Shown: positions 42,362 to 51,589, counted from the stretch's first letter. The stretch: 64,000 bases of DNA from Microvirga sp. VF16 (GCF_016864375.1 NZ_CP069356.1:930001-994000); one strand, 5' to 3'. A program made the numbers and translations. Notes: a model not told the origin generated them from the letters alone.

Positions 42362-43986
42362 CCCAAGGCACGACCCTTGAGCAGGCGGTCCCACCGCCTC
42401 CGCCCGGCACCTTTGCCCCGCTAAGGCACGGTCTCTTTGCGGTGATCTGGACCGCGACGGTGCTCGGCAACGTCGGCACCTTCATGCGCGATGTGTCCTC
42501 CTCCTGGCTGGTGACGGAGCTCTCCGCCTCGCCGGCGGCAGTCGCCATGATTCAGGCGGCCGGAACGCTCCCGGTCTTCCTCCTGGCCATTCCGGCAGGC
42601 GTCCTGTCCGACATCCTCGACCGGCGCCGCTTTCTCCTTGCCATCCAGATCATGCTTGGGACCGTGAGCTCTCTGCTCGCCGTGCTGGCCTGGACGGGAT
42701 CGGTTACGGTCGAGAGCCTGGTTGTTCTCACTTTCCTCGGCGGTGTCGGGGCTGCGCTCGCAACGCCTGCCTGGCAGGCGATCACCCCGGAACTCGTTCC
42801 GCGATCAGACCTCAAAGGCGCTATCGCGCTCAACTCGCTGGGCATCAACATCGCACGGTCCATCGGACCCGCCCTGGGAGGCTTCCTGCTGGCAGGCTTC
42901 GGAGCCGCCGCAGTCTATGGCCTCGACGTGTTGACCTATCTTCTTGTCGGGGGCGCCCTGCTGTGGTGGCGACGCGAGGCTGATGCCGATGACGGCCTGC
43001 GGGAGCATTTCGGTGGGGCTTTGCGGGCCGGCCTGCGGTATGCCCGGGCCAGCCATGATCTTCACCGCATCCTATGGCGTGCGGTCCTGTTCTTCTCCTT
43101 CGCCAGCGCTGTGTGGGCCCTGCTCCCCATCGTGGCCCGACAGGAGATCGGCGGAGGGCCGAGCTTCTACGGTCTGATGCTCGGCAGCGTCGGGGCCGGT
43201 GCTATCCTGGGAGCGGTTCTGCTGCCGCGCGTTCGCTCTCGGCTGGGGCAGGATCGACTGGTGCTGGTCGCATCACTCGTCACAGCCGGATCGACGGCTC
43301 TGCTCGCGCTGACCAATTTTGAGATTGTGGCACTCATGGCGACCTTCGTGCTTGGCGTCGCGTGGATCGCGATGCTGACGACGCTCAACAGCACCATGCA
43401 GGCCATTCTGCCGAACTGGATCCGAGGGCGTGGTCTCGCGATCTATCTCACCGCCTTTAACGGCGCCATGGCCGCAGGCAGCCTGGGCTGGGGCTTCCTT
43501 GCCCAGGAGATCGGCACCGATACCACGCTGATCGTCGCCGGCATCACTCTCACAATTGTTGCAGTCCTGGTTCACCGCGCTCCTCTGCCGAGCGGCGAAG
43601 GCGATCTCACCCCGTCGCTGCACTGGCCCGAGCCGGCCATGGCTGAACCCGTCGCGAACGATCGGGGACCGGTCATGATCATGGTGACCTACCGTATCCA
43701 GCAAGCCGACCGCGCCGCCTTCCTGACCGTGCTCGAGCGTCTCTCCGAAGGGCGCCGCCGCGATGGCGCTTATGCCTGGGGCGTCTCCGAGGACGCGGCC
43801 GATCCCGAGCACATCGTCGAGTGGTTCTTCGTCGAGTCCTGGGCGGAGCATATGCGCCAGCACAAGCGGGTCTCGAAGGCGGACGCCGACATCCAGGCTG
43901 AGACACGCCGCTTCCACCAGGGCGGTGAGCCGCCCCTGGTCCAGCACTTCCTGACGGTCGACCGCACTGGCCGACGGGCCCATTGA
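42358..43986 (+). CDS. MFS exporter with C-terminal ABM-like domain (MFS_3/EntS group)
   Basis: 542 residues. Residues 1-410 form 12 membrane helices of the MFS_3 group related to enterobactin exporter EntS: FAVIWTATVLGNVGTFMRDV, SSSWLVTELSASPAAVAMIQ, IPAGVLSDILDRRRFLLAIQ, TPAWQAITPELVPRSDLKGA. The last 100 residues (VMIMVTYRIQQADRAAFLTV, DGAYAWGVSEDAADPEHIVE, WAEHMRQHKRVSKADADIQA) make a cytosolic antibiotic-biosynthesis-monooxygenase-like domain, known in this family. The start overlaps the DoxX stop. It may export the product of the operon or efflux toxic aromatics. Confidence 0.9.
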   Translation: MTQGTTLEQAVPPPPPGTFAPLRHGLFAVIWTATVLGNVGTFMRDVSSSWLVTELSASPAAVAMIQAAGTLPVFLLAIPAGVLSDILDRRRFLLAIQIMLGTVSSLLAVLAWTGSVTVESLVVLTFLGGVGAALATPAWQAITPELVPRSDLKGAIALNSLGINIARSIGPALGGFLLAGFGAAAVYGLDVLTYLLVGGALLWWRREADADDGLREHFGGALRAGLRYARASHDLHRILWRAVLFFSFASAVWALLPIVARQEIGGGPSFYGLMLGSVGAGAILGAVLLPRVRSRLGQDRLVLVASLVTAGSTALLALTNFEIVALMATFVLGVAWIAMLTTLNSTMQAILPNWIRGRGLAIYLTAFNGAMAAGSLGWGFLAQEIGTDTTLIVAGITLTIVAVLVHRAPLPSGEGDLTPSLHWPEPAMAEPVANDRGPVMIMVTYRIQQADRAAFLTVLERLSEGRRRDGAYAWGVSEDAADPEHIVEWFFVESWAEHMRQHKRVSKADADIQAETRRFHQGGEPPLVQHFLTVDRTGRRAH

Positions 43987-44076
43987 GTTCCCGGCGCAGA
44001 CGCCCTCGCGGTGTCTGGGCGCCGGCAACTCACTCTCCCTCTCACCCAAGTCACACAACCAAGCGAAGGACCCAGC

Positions 44077-44898
44077 ATGGGTACAATCACGACAAAGGAC
44101 GGCACCGAGATCTATTACAAGGACTGGGGATCCGGTCAGCCAATCCTGTTCAGCCACGGCTGGCCGCTCAGCGCCGATATGTGGGAGTACCAGATGCTGC
44201 ATCTGGCCCAGAACGGCTATCGCGCCGTGGCCTTCGACCGCCGTGGTTTCGGCCGGTCGAGTCAGCCGTGGGACGGTTATGACTACGACACTTTCGCGGA
44301 CGACATCGCTCAGTTGATCGAACGTCTCGATCTGAAGGATGTGGTCCTGGTGGGCTTTTCCATGGGTGGCGGCGATGTCGTTCGCTATCTCACCCGCCAC
44401 GGGAGCGGCCGGGTCGCCAAGCTGGTGCTGATCAGCGCGGTGACCCCCTTGTTCATCAAGAGCGAAGATCATCAGGACGGTGTTCCGGCGGACGTGTTCG
44501 AGGGCATCCGCGCCGGTATCGCCAACGACCGTCCACAGTTCCTGGATGATTTCAACACGATCTTCTATGGCACGAACCGGCCGGGCAGCAAGGTATCGAA
44601 AGGCGTCCTGACCCAGACGCTGCAGATCGCGCTGCAGGCGTCCATCAAGGGCACGATCGACTGTGTCACGGCGTTCTCTGAAACCGATTTCCGGCGAGAA
44701 ATGGCCGAGATCACCGTTCCGACCCTTATCATCCATGGCGACGACGACCAGACTGTCCCCATCGGACCGACGGGAAAACTGGCCGCGAGCATTGTTCCCG
44801 GTGCACAGCTCAAGGTCTATCCCGGCGCCCCGCACGCCACGTGCACGACACACAAGGATCAGGTGAACGCCGACTTGCTGGCCTTCATCCGCAAGTAG
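44077..44898 (+). CDS. Alpha/beta hydrolase, non-haem chloroperoxidase/arylesterase type
   Basis: 273 residues from the ATG at 44077. Full chloroperoxidase-like fold: oxyanion SHGWPLSADMWEYQM, FDRRGFGRSSQPWDGYDYDT, nucleophile Ser in LVGFSMGGGDVVRYL, Asp in IIHGDDDQTVPI and His in PGAPHATCTTHKDQVNADLL. It is cofactor-free; family members are esterases with perhydrolase side activity. A weak hairpin at about 43991-44026 separates it from the MFS gene, so it may be a partly independent cistron at the end of the operon. Confidence 0.92.
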   Translation: MGTITTKDGTEIYYKDWGSGQPILFSHGWPLSADMWEYQMLHLAQNGYRAVAFDRRGFGRSSQPWDGYDYDTFADDIAQLIERLDLKDVVLVGFSMGGGDVVRYLTRHGSGRVAKLVLISAVTPLFIKSEDHQDGVPADVFEGIRAGIANDRPQFLDDFNTIFYGTNRPGSKVSKGVLTQTLQIALQASIKGTIDCVTAFSETDFRREMAEITVPTLIIHGDDDQTVPIGPTGKLAASIVPGAQLKVYPGAPHATCTTHKDQVNADLLAFIRK

Positions 44899-44933
44899 TC
44901 CCGGCTCCGCAACCGCGAGACCACCTCCTAAAC

Positions 44934-44977
44934 GTGTCGAGCAAGATCCGTCTGTCACGTCGGATTTTGCTCGACAC
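44934..44977 (+). terminator. Strong 17-bp hairpin after the hydrolase
   Basis: Arms GTGTCGAGCAAGATCCG and CGGATTTTGCTCGACAC, one G-T pair, 10-nt loop, 36 nt after the stop. No T run; likely the end of the operon, possibly bidirectional or an RNA-end-protecting hairpin. Confidence 0.65.
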
Positions 44978-45085
44978 CATCCGCGATCCTCAGCCGACGA
45001 GTTCATAGCTCACAGAGCACATCATCGCGAGCCACCTCAGCGGGATCGAAGCTGACCCGACAATCGGATCTCTGGAATTCGGACC

Positions 45086-46297
45086 ATGGACCAAACCAAC
45101 GCGGTGAACCACCAGTCTTCAGCTGTCAGCCGGTCGGTGATTTACGTCATGGCGATTGCTGCAGGGATCGCGGTCGCAAACATCTATTACAATCAGCCGA
45201 TGCTGGGCCTCATCGAGGCGGATATTCCCGGACACTTGTCATCGCTGATCCCGACGGCCACGCAGCTGGGCTATGCCGCAGGCCTGTTTCTATTGGTTCC
45301 GCTCGGGGATATTCTCGAACGCAAACGTCTGATCGTCGTCCAGTTCGGCGTTCTGGCTCTGGCGCTCGCCCTGGCCGCTATCGCACCGAACGCGCCGTTG
45401 ATCCTGATTGCCTCCCTCGTCCTCGGTGTTGCATCGACGGTGGCACAGCAAATTGTTCCGCTGGCGGCGCATCTTGCCGCTCCTGAGCGCCGCGGTGCGG
45501 TAGTCGGCACCATTCTGGCCGGCATTCTGACCGGAATTTTGCTGAGCCGGACGCTCGCCGGCTTCGTGGCGACCCATGGCGGCTGGCGCGAGATGTTCTG
45601 GCTCGGTGTTCCGATGGCTCTTGTGGCGGGCGGGCTGATGATGATCGTGCTACCGAATAGTCCACCGACCTCACGCCTCGGCTATGGCCGCCTGTTGCAC
45701 TCCCTTGTTCACCTCTGGCAGGAATTTCCCGCGCTGCGGTTTGCCGCGATTACCCAGGCCCTGATCTTCGCAGCCTTTACCGCCTTCTGGACGATCCTGG
45801 CCTTTCGGCTTCAAGAACCGCCATTCGGCCTGGGTGCGGACGTGGCCGGCCTGTTCGGCATCATCGGCGCTGTCGGCATTTTCGCCGCTCCCCTTGCCGG
45901 CCGCTTCTCCGACGCGCGGGGGCCGGCTCCGGTTGTTGCGATGGGCGCTGCGCTCACGCTCGCCTCATGGATCGTGTTTGGCCTGTGGACGTCGCTGGCT
46001 GGTCTGGTCGTCGGCGTGATCCTTCTGGACTTCGCGATGCAATCGGCTCTGGTGTCCAATCAGCACATCGTCTTCGCGCTCCAACCAGACGCTCGCGCCC
46101 GCCTCAATACAATCCTGATGGGCTCGATGTTCCTCGGCGGAGCGCTCGGATCGGCTGCGGCAACCGCCGCTTGGCAAGCGGGAGGTTGGGCCGGAGTCGT
46201 CGGTCTCGGCCTCGCCTTCGGAGTACTGGCCAGCGCAATGCAATTCTTCAGCTTCTCATGCGCTAAGCGTGCTGCCGCTGCTCCTCATGGAAGGTAG
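45086..46297 (+). CDS. MFS transporter
   Basis: 403 residues with 12 membrane helices: VIYVMAIAAGIAVANIYYNQ, PTATQLGYAAGLFLLVPLGD, LERKRLIVVQFGVLALALAL, and APERRGAVVGTILAGILTGI with the antiporter-type Gly/Pro pattern of helix 5. VANIYYNQPMLGLIE is a mark of the YNQP group of MFS transporters, widely present in proteobacteria as putative drug or sugar exporters. Substrate unknown. Separated from the upstream operon by the strong hairpin. Confidence 0.92.
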   Translation: MDQTNAVNHQSSAVSRSVIYVMAIAAGIAVANIYYNQPMLGLIEADIPGHLSSLIPTATQLGYAAGLFLLVPLGDILERKRLIVVQFGVLALALALAAIAPNAPLILIASLVLGVASTVAQQIVPLAAHLAAPERRGAVVGTILAGILTGILLSRTLAGFVATHGGWREMFWLGVPMALVAGGLMMIVLPNSPPTSRLGYGRLLHSLVHLWQEFPALRFAAITQALIFAAFTAFWTILAFRLQEPPFGLGADVAGLFGIIGAVGIFAAPLAGRFSDARGPAPVVAMGAALTLASWIVFGLWTSLAGLVVGVILLDFAMQSALVSNQHIVFALQPDARARLNTILMGSMFLGGALGSAAATAAWQAGGWAGVVGLGLAFGVLASAMQFFSFSCAKRAAAAPHGR

Positions 46298-46479
46298 AAC
46301 GATGAGTTCGAAGAACTATTCAATTGGAGCCGATGGCTGGCGAGGGTGAACGCCCGCGCGTTGTAGCAATGCTGCCCAGTCGGCAATCGCGGACCCCCGT
46401 TTGGATCCTAACAAGGTCGCCCATGAAACTCGCTCGATGCATTCGCATCGTCTGCCATTAATTAACCCGAGGAAGATCC

Positions 46480-47118
46480 ATGACGAACATCCCATCTCTT
46501 CTGACGCCATCGGAATGCGCATTGCTGCTGATCGATCATCAGGCAGGTCTCGCGTTCGCGGTGGAGTCCATCGACCGTCAGACGTTGCTCAACAACACCG
46601 CCGCTCTCGCTCGGACCGCCATTGTCTTCGGGGTTCCCGTCATTGTTTCGACATCGGCGACGAGGGTTTATAGCGGACCTCTCATGCCCGCGATCCAGAA
46701 GGTCATTCCGGATGTGCAAGCGGTCGACCGCAAAAGCATGAACGTCTGGGAAGACGAGGCGGCCCGTGCGGCAGTCGTATCCTCGGGTCGACGACGCCTT
46801 TTGGTCTCTGGCCTTCTCACGGAGGCCTGTGTCTCATTCGCCGTGCTTTCAGCGTTGGCTGAGGGTTATGACGTCTACGTCGTTGCGGATGCATGCGGAG
46901 GTCTGACATCCATCAGCCATGAACTTGCTCTGCGCCGAATGGAATCCGCCGGTGCACGCATGACGTCGTGGATCCAGGTGCTGCTCGAACTGCAGCGCGA
47001 TTGGACCCGTCACGAGACCTATGACGGTGCACGCTCCATCGTGGAGACCTACGGCGGCGGTTACGGAATCGGCCTCAGCTACGCCCGCGACATGATCAAG
47101 CCTCCAGGCACCGTGTGA
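46480..47118 (+). CDS. Isochorismatase-fold (cysteine) hydrolase, second paralogue
   Basis: 212 residues, GAGGAAG before the start. Triad: Asp in ALLLIDHQAGLAFAV, Lys position replaced within SSGRRRLLVSGLLTEACVS (Arg here in place of the Lys of the 38.9-kb paralogue), Cys in TEACVSFAVLSALAEGYDVY, then VVADACGGLTSISHELALRR. The C-terminal block LELQRDWTRHETYDGARSIV matches the other paralogue. The missing Lys may change activity or be supplied nearby; alignment with characterised enzymes would be needed. Likely cytosolic; substrate unknown. Confidence 0.9.
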   Translation: MTNIPSLLTPSECALLLIDHQAGLAFAVESIDRQTLLNNTAALARTAIVFGVPVIVSTSATRVYSGPLMPAIQKVIPDVQAVDRKSMNVWEDEAARAAVVSSGRRRLLVSGLLTEACVSFAVLSALAEGYDVYVVADACGGLTSISHELALRRMESAGARMTSWIQVLLELQRDWTRHETYDGARSIVETYGGGYGIGLSYARDMIKPPGTV

Positions 47119-47188
47119 TCGTTCCAACACAGCGCCCTCTACGGCTTGTCCGCTGTCCTGCTGACATGTGCGGAGGGGCCTTACCCAG

Positions 47189-48733
47189 ATGAAACGGAAG
47201 AACGGCATGTCCTGTGCGGTGACCGACACTACCAGCTCTAGAGCTTCTCAAGATCCAAGAGCGCGGTCCCGGTTCCGTTCGGTCGTTGTCTCATGGACGC
47301 CGAGAGTCGCTCTGCTGGCGATTGCTCTGGCGGCAGCCCCGGGAGCAGCCGCCCAATCTGTGGGCGAGACTACGTCAGCTGGCGATCGGAGCGTGTCCGC
47401 GAGCAAGGTGCCGGCGCCACCTCTCACCAATCTCCGTTACACGGAAGACTACTCGTACCTGCAAAACCCGGCCAACCGGACCGGCGCGTGGTGGGAGCCG
47501 TTCAAGTACATTCCGCTTGATCCCACGGGGACCAGCTTTCTAAGCTTTGGGGCCGAGCTCCGGTTCAGGGAGGAAGCCTACCGGAACTTCAACTGGGGCG
47601 AGGTCCCGGTCGAGAATTACCAATGGTACCGGGTGCTGCCCTATGCCGACCTGCATCTCGGGCCAAATGTGCGCCTGTTCGGTCAGATGATCGGAGCCTG
47701 GGCTACGGGCAAGGAAACTCCGGTCACCGGCGTCGATGAGACCGGGCTCGAGTTCCTTCAGGGCTTCGGCGAACTCAAGCTGCCGCTCGGCGAGGATGCC
47801 AATCTGACCCTGCGAGGCGGACGCCAACTGCTGTCCTACGGGTCGGAGCGGCTGATCAGTTTGCGGTACGGTCCCAACGTGCTCCGCTCGTTCGACGCAG
47901 GATTGGCATCCGTTGAAGCGGGTCCCTGGCGAGTCGACACGTTCTATGCCCGACCGGTGCGGAACAAAGTCGACAGCTTCAACGACCGCTTCAACGAGGA
48001 GCGGTCGCTGTGGTCGGTCTACGCCACCCGCACCCTGGAGGAGATTAGCCCGACATCCGGGCTCGACCTCTACTATATTGGCTATCGCAACATTGATGCG
48101 GTGTTCAACCAGGGGGCTGGCGATGAGGTGCGGCACACGCTCGGCAGCCGGTTCTTCGGCAAAGCGCAGGGCTGGGACTGGAATTTTGAGGCGATGCTCC
48201 AATTCGGCAGCTTTGACGGCGGCAACATCCGTGCCTGGTCGGTCGCCTCCGACACCGGCTACACGTTCACGGACCTGACCTTCAGCCCGCGGGTTGGCCT
48301 GAGGGCCAACATCATCAGCGGCGATCGCAATCCTAACAATCCGAACCTGCAGACATTCAACGCTCTGTTTCCGAGAGGGAAATACTTCGGCGAGATCGGC
48401 CTGATCGGGCCATACAATCTGATGGATCTCCATCCTAACCTGACCCTCCACCTGAATGATCAGTGGACGCTGTCGGGAGCAGCGGTGTTCTATTGGCGGG
48501 AGAGCCTGGGTGACGGCATCTACGATAGTGCCGGCGGTCTGGTGCGGCCGTCCGATAACAGCCACGCCCGTTACATCGGAACCCAAGCGGATGTAGTCCT
48601 CGGATGGGAGCCCACCCGGTGGTTCAGCGCTGAACTTGCCTATTCGGTATTCGTGCCGGGACAGTTCATCAAGGACACCGGCCCGTCCAAGACGGCTCAC
48701 TTCGTCGGGTTCGAGACCGTCCTAAAATTCTAG
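47189..48733 (+). CDS. Outer-membrane barrel of the alginate-export family (AlgE-like)
   Basis: 514 residues from the ATG at 47189 (GTG at 47168 and ATG at 47207 are alternatives). A basic stretch and signal helix VALLAIALAAAPGAAAQS precede a barrel with alternating aromatic strands: SFGAELRFREEAYRNFNWGE, QWYRVLPYADLHLGPNVRLF, TLRGGRQLLSYGSERLISLR, and it ends with Phe (FETVLKF), as outer-membrane proteins do. The GRQLLSYGSERLI segment is typical of alginate_exp domain proteins, found near many catabolic clusters as diffusion channels. The solute is unknown. Confidence 0.88.
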   Translation: MKRKNGMSCAVTDTTSSRASQDPRARSRFRSVVVSWTPRVALLAIALAAAPGAAAQSVGETTSAGDRSVSASKVPAPPLTNLRYTEDYSYLQNPANRTGAWWEPFKYIPLDPTGTSFLSFGAELRFREEAYRNFNWGEVPVENYQWYRVLPYADLHLGPNVRLFGQMIGAWATGKETPVTGVDETGLEFLQGFGELKLPLGEDANLTLRGGRQLLSYGSERLISLRYGPNVLRSFDAGLASVEAGPWRVDTFYARPVRNKVDSFNDRFNEERSLWSVYATRTLEEISPTSGLDLYYIGYRNIDAVFNQGAGDEVRHTLGSRFFGKAQGWDWNFEAMLQFGSFDGGNIRAWSVASDTGYTFTDLTFSPRVGLRANIISGDRNPNNPNLQTFNALFPRGKYFGEIGLIGPYNLMDLHPNLTLHLNDQWTLSGAAVFYWRESLGDGIYDSAGGLVRPSDNSHARYIGTQADVVLGWEPTRWFSAELAYSVFVPGQFIKDTGPSKTAHFVGFETVLKF

Positions 48734-48790
48734 AGGCAGGTTGTTCGTTCAGATTAAAACTCAAGCGAAGCACTATCCGGGAGTCCAGAC

Positions 48791-49999
48791 GTGATCTATG
48801 GCGTTCCAGCCCGCGTGGCTTTCATCGTGACCCTCGCGGCGATGATGAGTGGGTGCGTGACCACAGGTGATCGCGCGGCTGTACCGGAACCGCAGCTCGA
48901 GGGGGCTCGGGTCGCTGGTTATGGCGATATCCGCTTCTGGGGCGACGAGGTCACACCGACGATCGAGGCTGTCATCCGCCGACAATACCGTCAGGTTAAG
49001 GCGGCTGCTCTCGCTGGTGAACGCGCGGCCAGCACCCGAAAGGCCGACTTTCTGGCCATCTCAGGGGGCGGCGGCGATGGCGCGTATGCGGCCGGCTTCC
49101 TCACTGGATGGAGTTCCAGTGGACGGCGTCCTCAGTTCGAGGTGGTGACAGGTGTCTCGACAGGTGCCCTGGCAGCGCCGTTCGCCTTCCTCGGGTCGCA
49201 GTATGACAGCGTTCTGAAGGACCTGTACACGAAGTACGGCGACAGTGACCTCGTTATTGATCGCGGCCTCCTCGGATTGCTTGGCTCGTCCTTGTACGAC
49301 ACGGCCCCACTTAAGCGATTGATCGAGCAGTACATGACGGATGATGTCTTGAATGCGATCGCACGGGAGTATTCGATAGGGCGCCGCCTCCTCGTGCAGA
49401 CCACCAATATTGACGCACAGCGTCCCGTAATCTGGGATCTTTCGGCGATCGCGGCGAGCCAGCAGCCTGACCGTCGGGATCTCATTGTGCGAGTTCTGCT
49501 CGCGTCGAGTGCGATCCCCGGGGTATTCCCTCCTGTGCGAATACAGGTGAATGCCAATGGACGGGTCTACGACGAGCTGCATGTCGATGGTGGCGTCACG
49601 GCTCAACTCTTTTTTGCGCCACCCCGGACACGCTTCACCCGCTTCGAGCAGCTGGCATTTGGCCGTGCGAGAGAGCGAACCCTCTATGTGATCCGGAACG
49701 GCAAGCTCACGCCCGATTACAAGCCCACGGAGGATGGGGCGTTTCCCCTTGCGATCCGATCGATCTCGACCATGACCAAGTATCAGGGTCTGGCGGATCT
49801 GCGGAGGCTGGATCGGATTGCCGGCGAGACCAACGCAAACGTCTTATTTACCTCCATTCCGCCGGATTTTGCCAACGTCGCTCGATCGGAGTTCGATCGC
49901 ACGTACATGGAAGAGCTCTTCCGCGTCGGCGAGCGGATGGGCCGGTCGGGGCAAGGGTGGCGTTCAGGGCCGCCGCCAGCACCTGCGCTAGCTTTATGA
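48791..49999 (+). CDS. Patatin-like phospholipase lipoprotein
   Basis: 402 residues from GTG 48791 (GGGAG upstream). Lipobox MMSGC gives a lipidated Cys at residue 22, so it should sit on a membrane facing the periplasm. Patatin core: oxyanion loop FLAISGGGGDGAYAAGFL, nucleophile S123 in VTGVSTGALAAPFAFLGSQ and Asp in LHVDGGVTAQLFF. LASSAIPGVFPPVRIQ is conserved in the family. The pair of an outer-membrane barrel and a patatin lipoprotein 57 nt apart on one strand suggests joint expression. A lipase or esterase role is inferred. Confidence 0.92.
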   Translation: MIYGVPARVAFIVTLAAMMSGCVTTGDRAAVPEPQLEGARVAGYGDIRFWGDEVTPTIEAVIRRQYRQVKAAALAGERAASTRKADFLAISGGGGDGAYAAGFLTGWSSSGRRPQFEVVTGVSTGALAAPFAFLGSQYDSVLKDLYTKYGDSDLVIDRGLLGLLGSSLYDTAPLKRLIEQYMTDDVLNAIAREYSIGRRLLVQTTNIDAQRPVIWDLSAIAASQQPDRRDLIVRVLLASSAIPGVFPPVRIQVNANGRVYDELHVDGGVTAQLFFAPPRTRFTRFEQLAFGRARERTLYVIRNGKLTPDYKPTEDGAFPLAIRSISTMTKYQGLADLRRLDRIAGETNANVLFTSIPPDFANVARSEFDRTYMEELFRVGERMGRSGQGWRSGPPPAPALAL

Positions 50000-50080
50000 T
50001 GCGAAAAGGCAGACGCTCGCGGTAGAAGAGATTGCAGTTCGATGTCCGGACGCGGCCTGACTTCTCGAGGAGGTTCGACG

Positions 50081-51157
50081 ATGCAATCCTTCGTCTATGA
50101 GACCCTTCCCTCCCGTGTGGTGTTCGGACAGGGCACCGTCACGCAGGTCAGGGCCGAGGCCGAGCGCTTGGGAGTGCGACGGGTCCTTGTCCTCTCCACG
50201 CCAGGACGTGGCGAAGCGCTGGCGCATGAAATTGCCGCCCTGCTCGGGAATCTGTCCGCCGGTGTGCATGCCGGCGCAGTAATGCATACCCCGGTTGAAG
50301 TCACCGAAGTCGCATTGCAGGTGGTTCGGGATGCCGGCGTGGATGCCGTAGTGGCCGTTGGCGGGGGATCGACCATCGGCCTTGGAAAGGCCATCGCCCT
50401 GCGGACCGATTTGCCGCAAATCGCGGTGCCGACCACCTACGCTGGTTCGGAGATGACGACGATCCTGGGGGAGACCAAGGAGGGCGTGAAGATCACGCAG
50501 CGTACGCCGAAGGTCCTGCCGGAGGTCGTCATCTATGATGTCGATCTGACCATGGCGCTGCCTGCCTCCATCGCCGCCACGTCGGGAATGAACGCCATGG
50601 CCCATGCGGTCGAGGCACTCTACTCCAAGGAAACCAATCCGGTGATCTGCCTGATGGCCGAGGAGGGCCTCAGAGCTATCGCTCGGGCTCTGCCGAGGAT
50701 CAAGGACGATCCTCAGGATCGCGCGGCGCGGTGGGATGCGCTTTATGGCGCCTGGTTGTGCGGGGCATGCCTCGGGGCAGTCGGCATGGCCCTGCATCAC
50801 AAGCTCTGTCACGTTCTGGGCGGCTCCTTCAACCTGCCGCATGCGGAAACCCATACCATTATCCTGCCGCACGCGGTCGCCTACAATGCTTCGGCTGCGC
50901 CCGAAGCCATGGACCGAGTAGCGAACGCCTTGGGAGTGGAGAACGCCGCACAAGGCCTGTTCGCGCTAGCCCGGCGCTTGGGCGCCAAGCAGGCGCTGCG
51001 GGACATCGGCATGCCGGCGGACGGGATTGAGATGGCCGTCAAGGCCGCGGTGGCGGCTCCCTACTGGAATCCCCGCCCACTCGAGGAAGAAGGCCTGAGG
51101 GATCTGCTGAGCCGAGCGTGGGACGGCGATCCCCCACGTAAATGGCTCAACTCTTAA
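50081..51157 (+). CDS. Maleylacetate reductase (iron-dependent alcohol dehydrogenase family)
   Basis: 358 residues from the ATG at 50081, with GAGGAGG upstream. Reduces maleylacetate to 3-oxoadipate with NAD(P)H, the last specific step of hydroquinone, hydroxyquinol and chlorocatechol degradation. Family marks: FVYETLPSRVVFGQGTVTQV, VAVGGGSTIGLGKAIALRTD, PTTYAGSEMTTILGETKEGV, metal region NAMAHAVEALYSKETNPVIC, and GMALHHKLCHVLGGSFNLPH. Its presence implies that hydroquinone- or hydroxyquinol-type ring cleavage occurs in this organism, consistent with the ring-cleaving dioxygenases at 32-38 kb. No hydroxyquinol dioxygenase of the intradiol type is seen beside it. Confidence 0.93.
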   Translation: MQSFVYETLPSRVVFGQGTVTQVRAEAERLGVRRVLVLSTPGRGEALAHEIAALLGNLSAGVHAGAVMHTPVEVTEVALQVVRDAGVDAVVAVGGGSTIGLGKAIALRTDLPQIAVPTTYAGSEMTTILGETKEGVKITQRTPKVLPEVVIYDVDLTMALPASIAATSGMNAMAHAVEALYSKETNPVICLMAEEGLRAIARALPRIKDDPQDRAARWDALYGAWLCGACLGAVGMALHHKLCHVLGGSFNLPHAETHTIILPHAVAYNASAAPEAMDRVANALGVENAAQGLFALARRLGAKQALRDIGMPADGIEMAVKAAVAAPYWNPRPLEEEGLRDLLSRAWDGDPPRKWLNS

Positions 51158-51375
51158 GGTTGGGTCCGCCACCCCGGCTAGGCCTTGAACCAATCAGAAG
51201 AGACACAGCGAGAGCCGATCATGTGTAGGCGGGCGACGATCCCGAAAGGCGGAGGGAAGCTTATTGCTCTCGTAAAAGCGATTATTCCGTGTTGTATAGG
51301 TCGGAATAAGACGCTCGGAATATGCCGAGAGCTAAACCATTCTACATACACACGAATATGCCTGATCCCCTATTA
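51158..51375. other. Intergenic, AT-richer stretch
   Basis: About 220 nt, noticeably richer in A and T than its surroundings around 51280-51375 (CATTCTACATACACACGAAT). Could hold a promoter or an acquired segment. No gene recognised. Confidence 0.4.
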
Positions 51376-51570
51376 TTAATGCGGCAGCACGACCGAGTGC
51401 TCGTAGGAGACGAGTTCTAGATGTGGACGCTCGCATAGGATAGCCATAATCCGGCAAAGTGCTTCCTCAATGCGCGCATCGGTCCGCCTCACCCACTGAA
51501 GCGTGAGACGAGGTTCTTCTGCAATCGAATGGAAACTTCGGCAAACAGATCGCAACGAGAGGCCGCCCAA
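51376..51570 (-). CDS. Small hypothetical protein
   Basis: A 64-codon frame from TTG 51570 with the sequence DARIEEALCRIMAILCERPH and LELVSYEHSVVLPH at its end. Amphipathic composition and a natural-looking end argue for it; the weak start and lack of a known family argue against. It overlaps a plus-strand terminator-like hairpin. Function unknown. Confidence 0.3.
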   Translation of the reverse strand: MGGLSLRSVCRSFHSIAEEPRLTLQWVRRTDARIEEALCRIMAILCERPHLELVSYEHSVVLPH

Positions 51571-51589
51571 CCGGGCGACCTTTTCTTTT
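51561..51589 (+). terminator. Rho-independent terminator without an obvious upstream gene
   Basis: GGCCGCCC-AACC-GGGCGACC followed by TTTTCTTTT, seven of eight pairs: the best intrinsic terminator in the window. The nearest plus-strand gene ends 400 nt upstream, so it may end a long 3' UTR or an unannotated small RNA. Confidence 0.65.

Noticed and set aside
43273..45006. 577-codon minus-strand open frame
   Set aside because: Antisense to the MFS-ABM exporter and the alpha/beta hydrolase, both with clear families; no recognisable motifs.
47540..48700. 386-codon minus-strand frame
   Set aside because: Antisense to the outer-membrane barrel gene; no family features.
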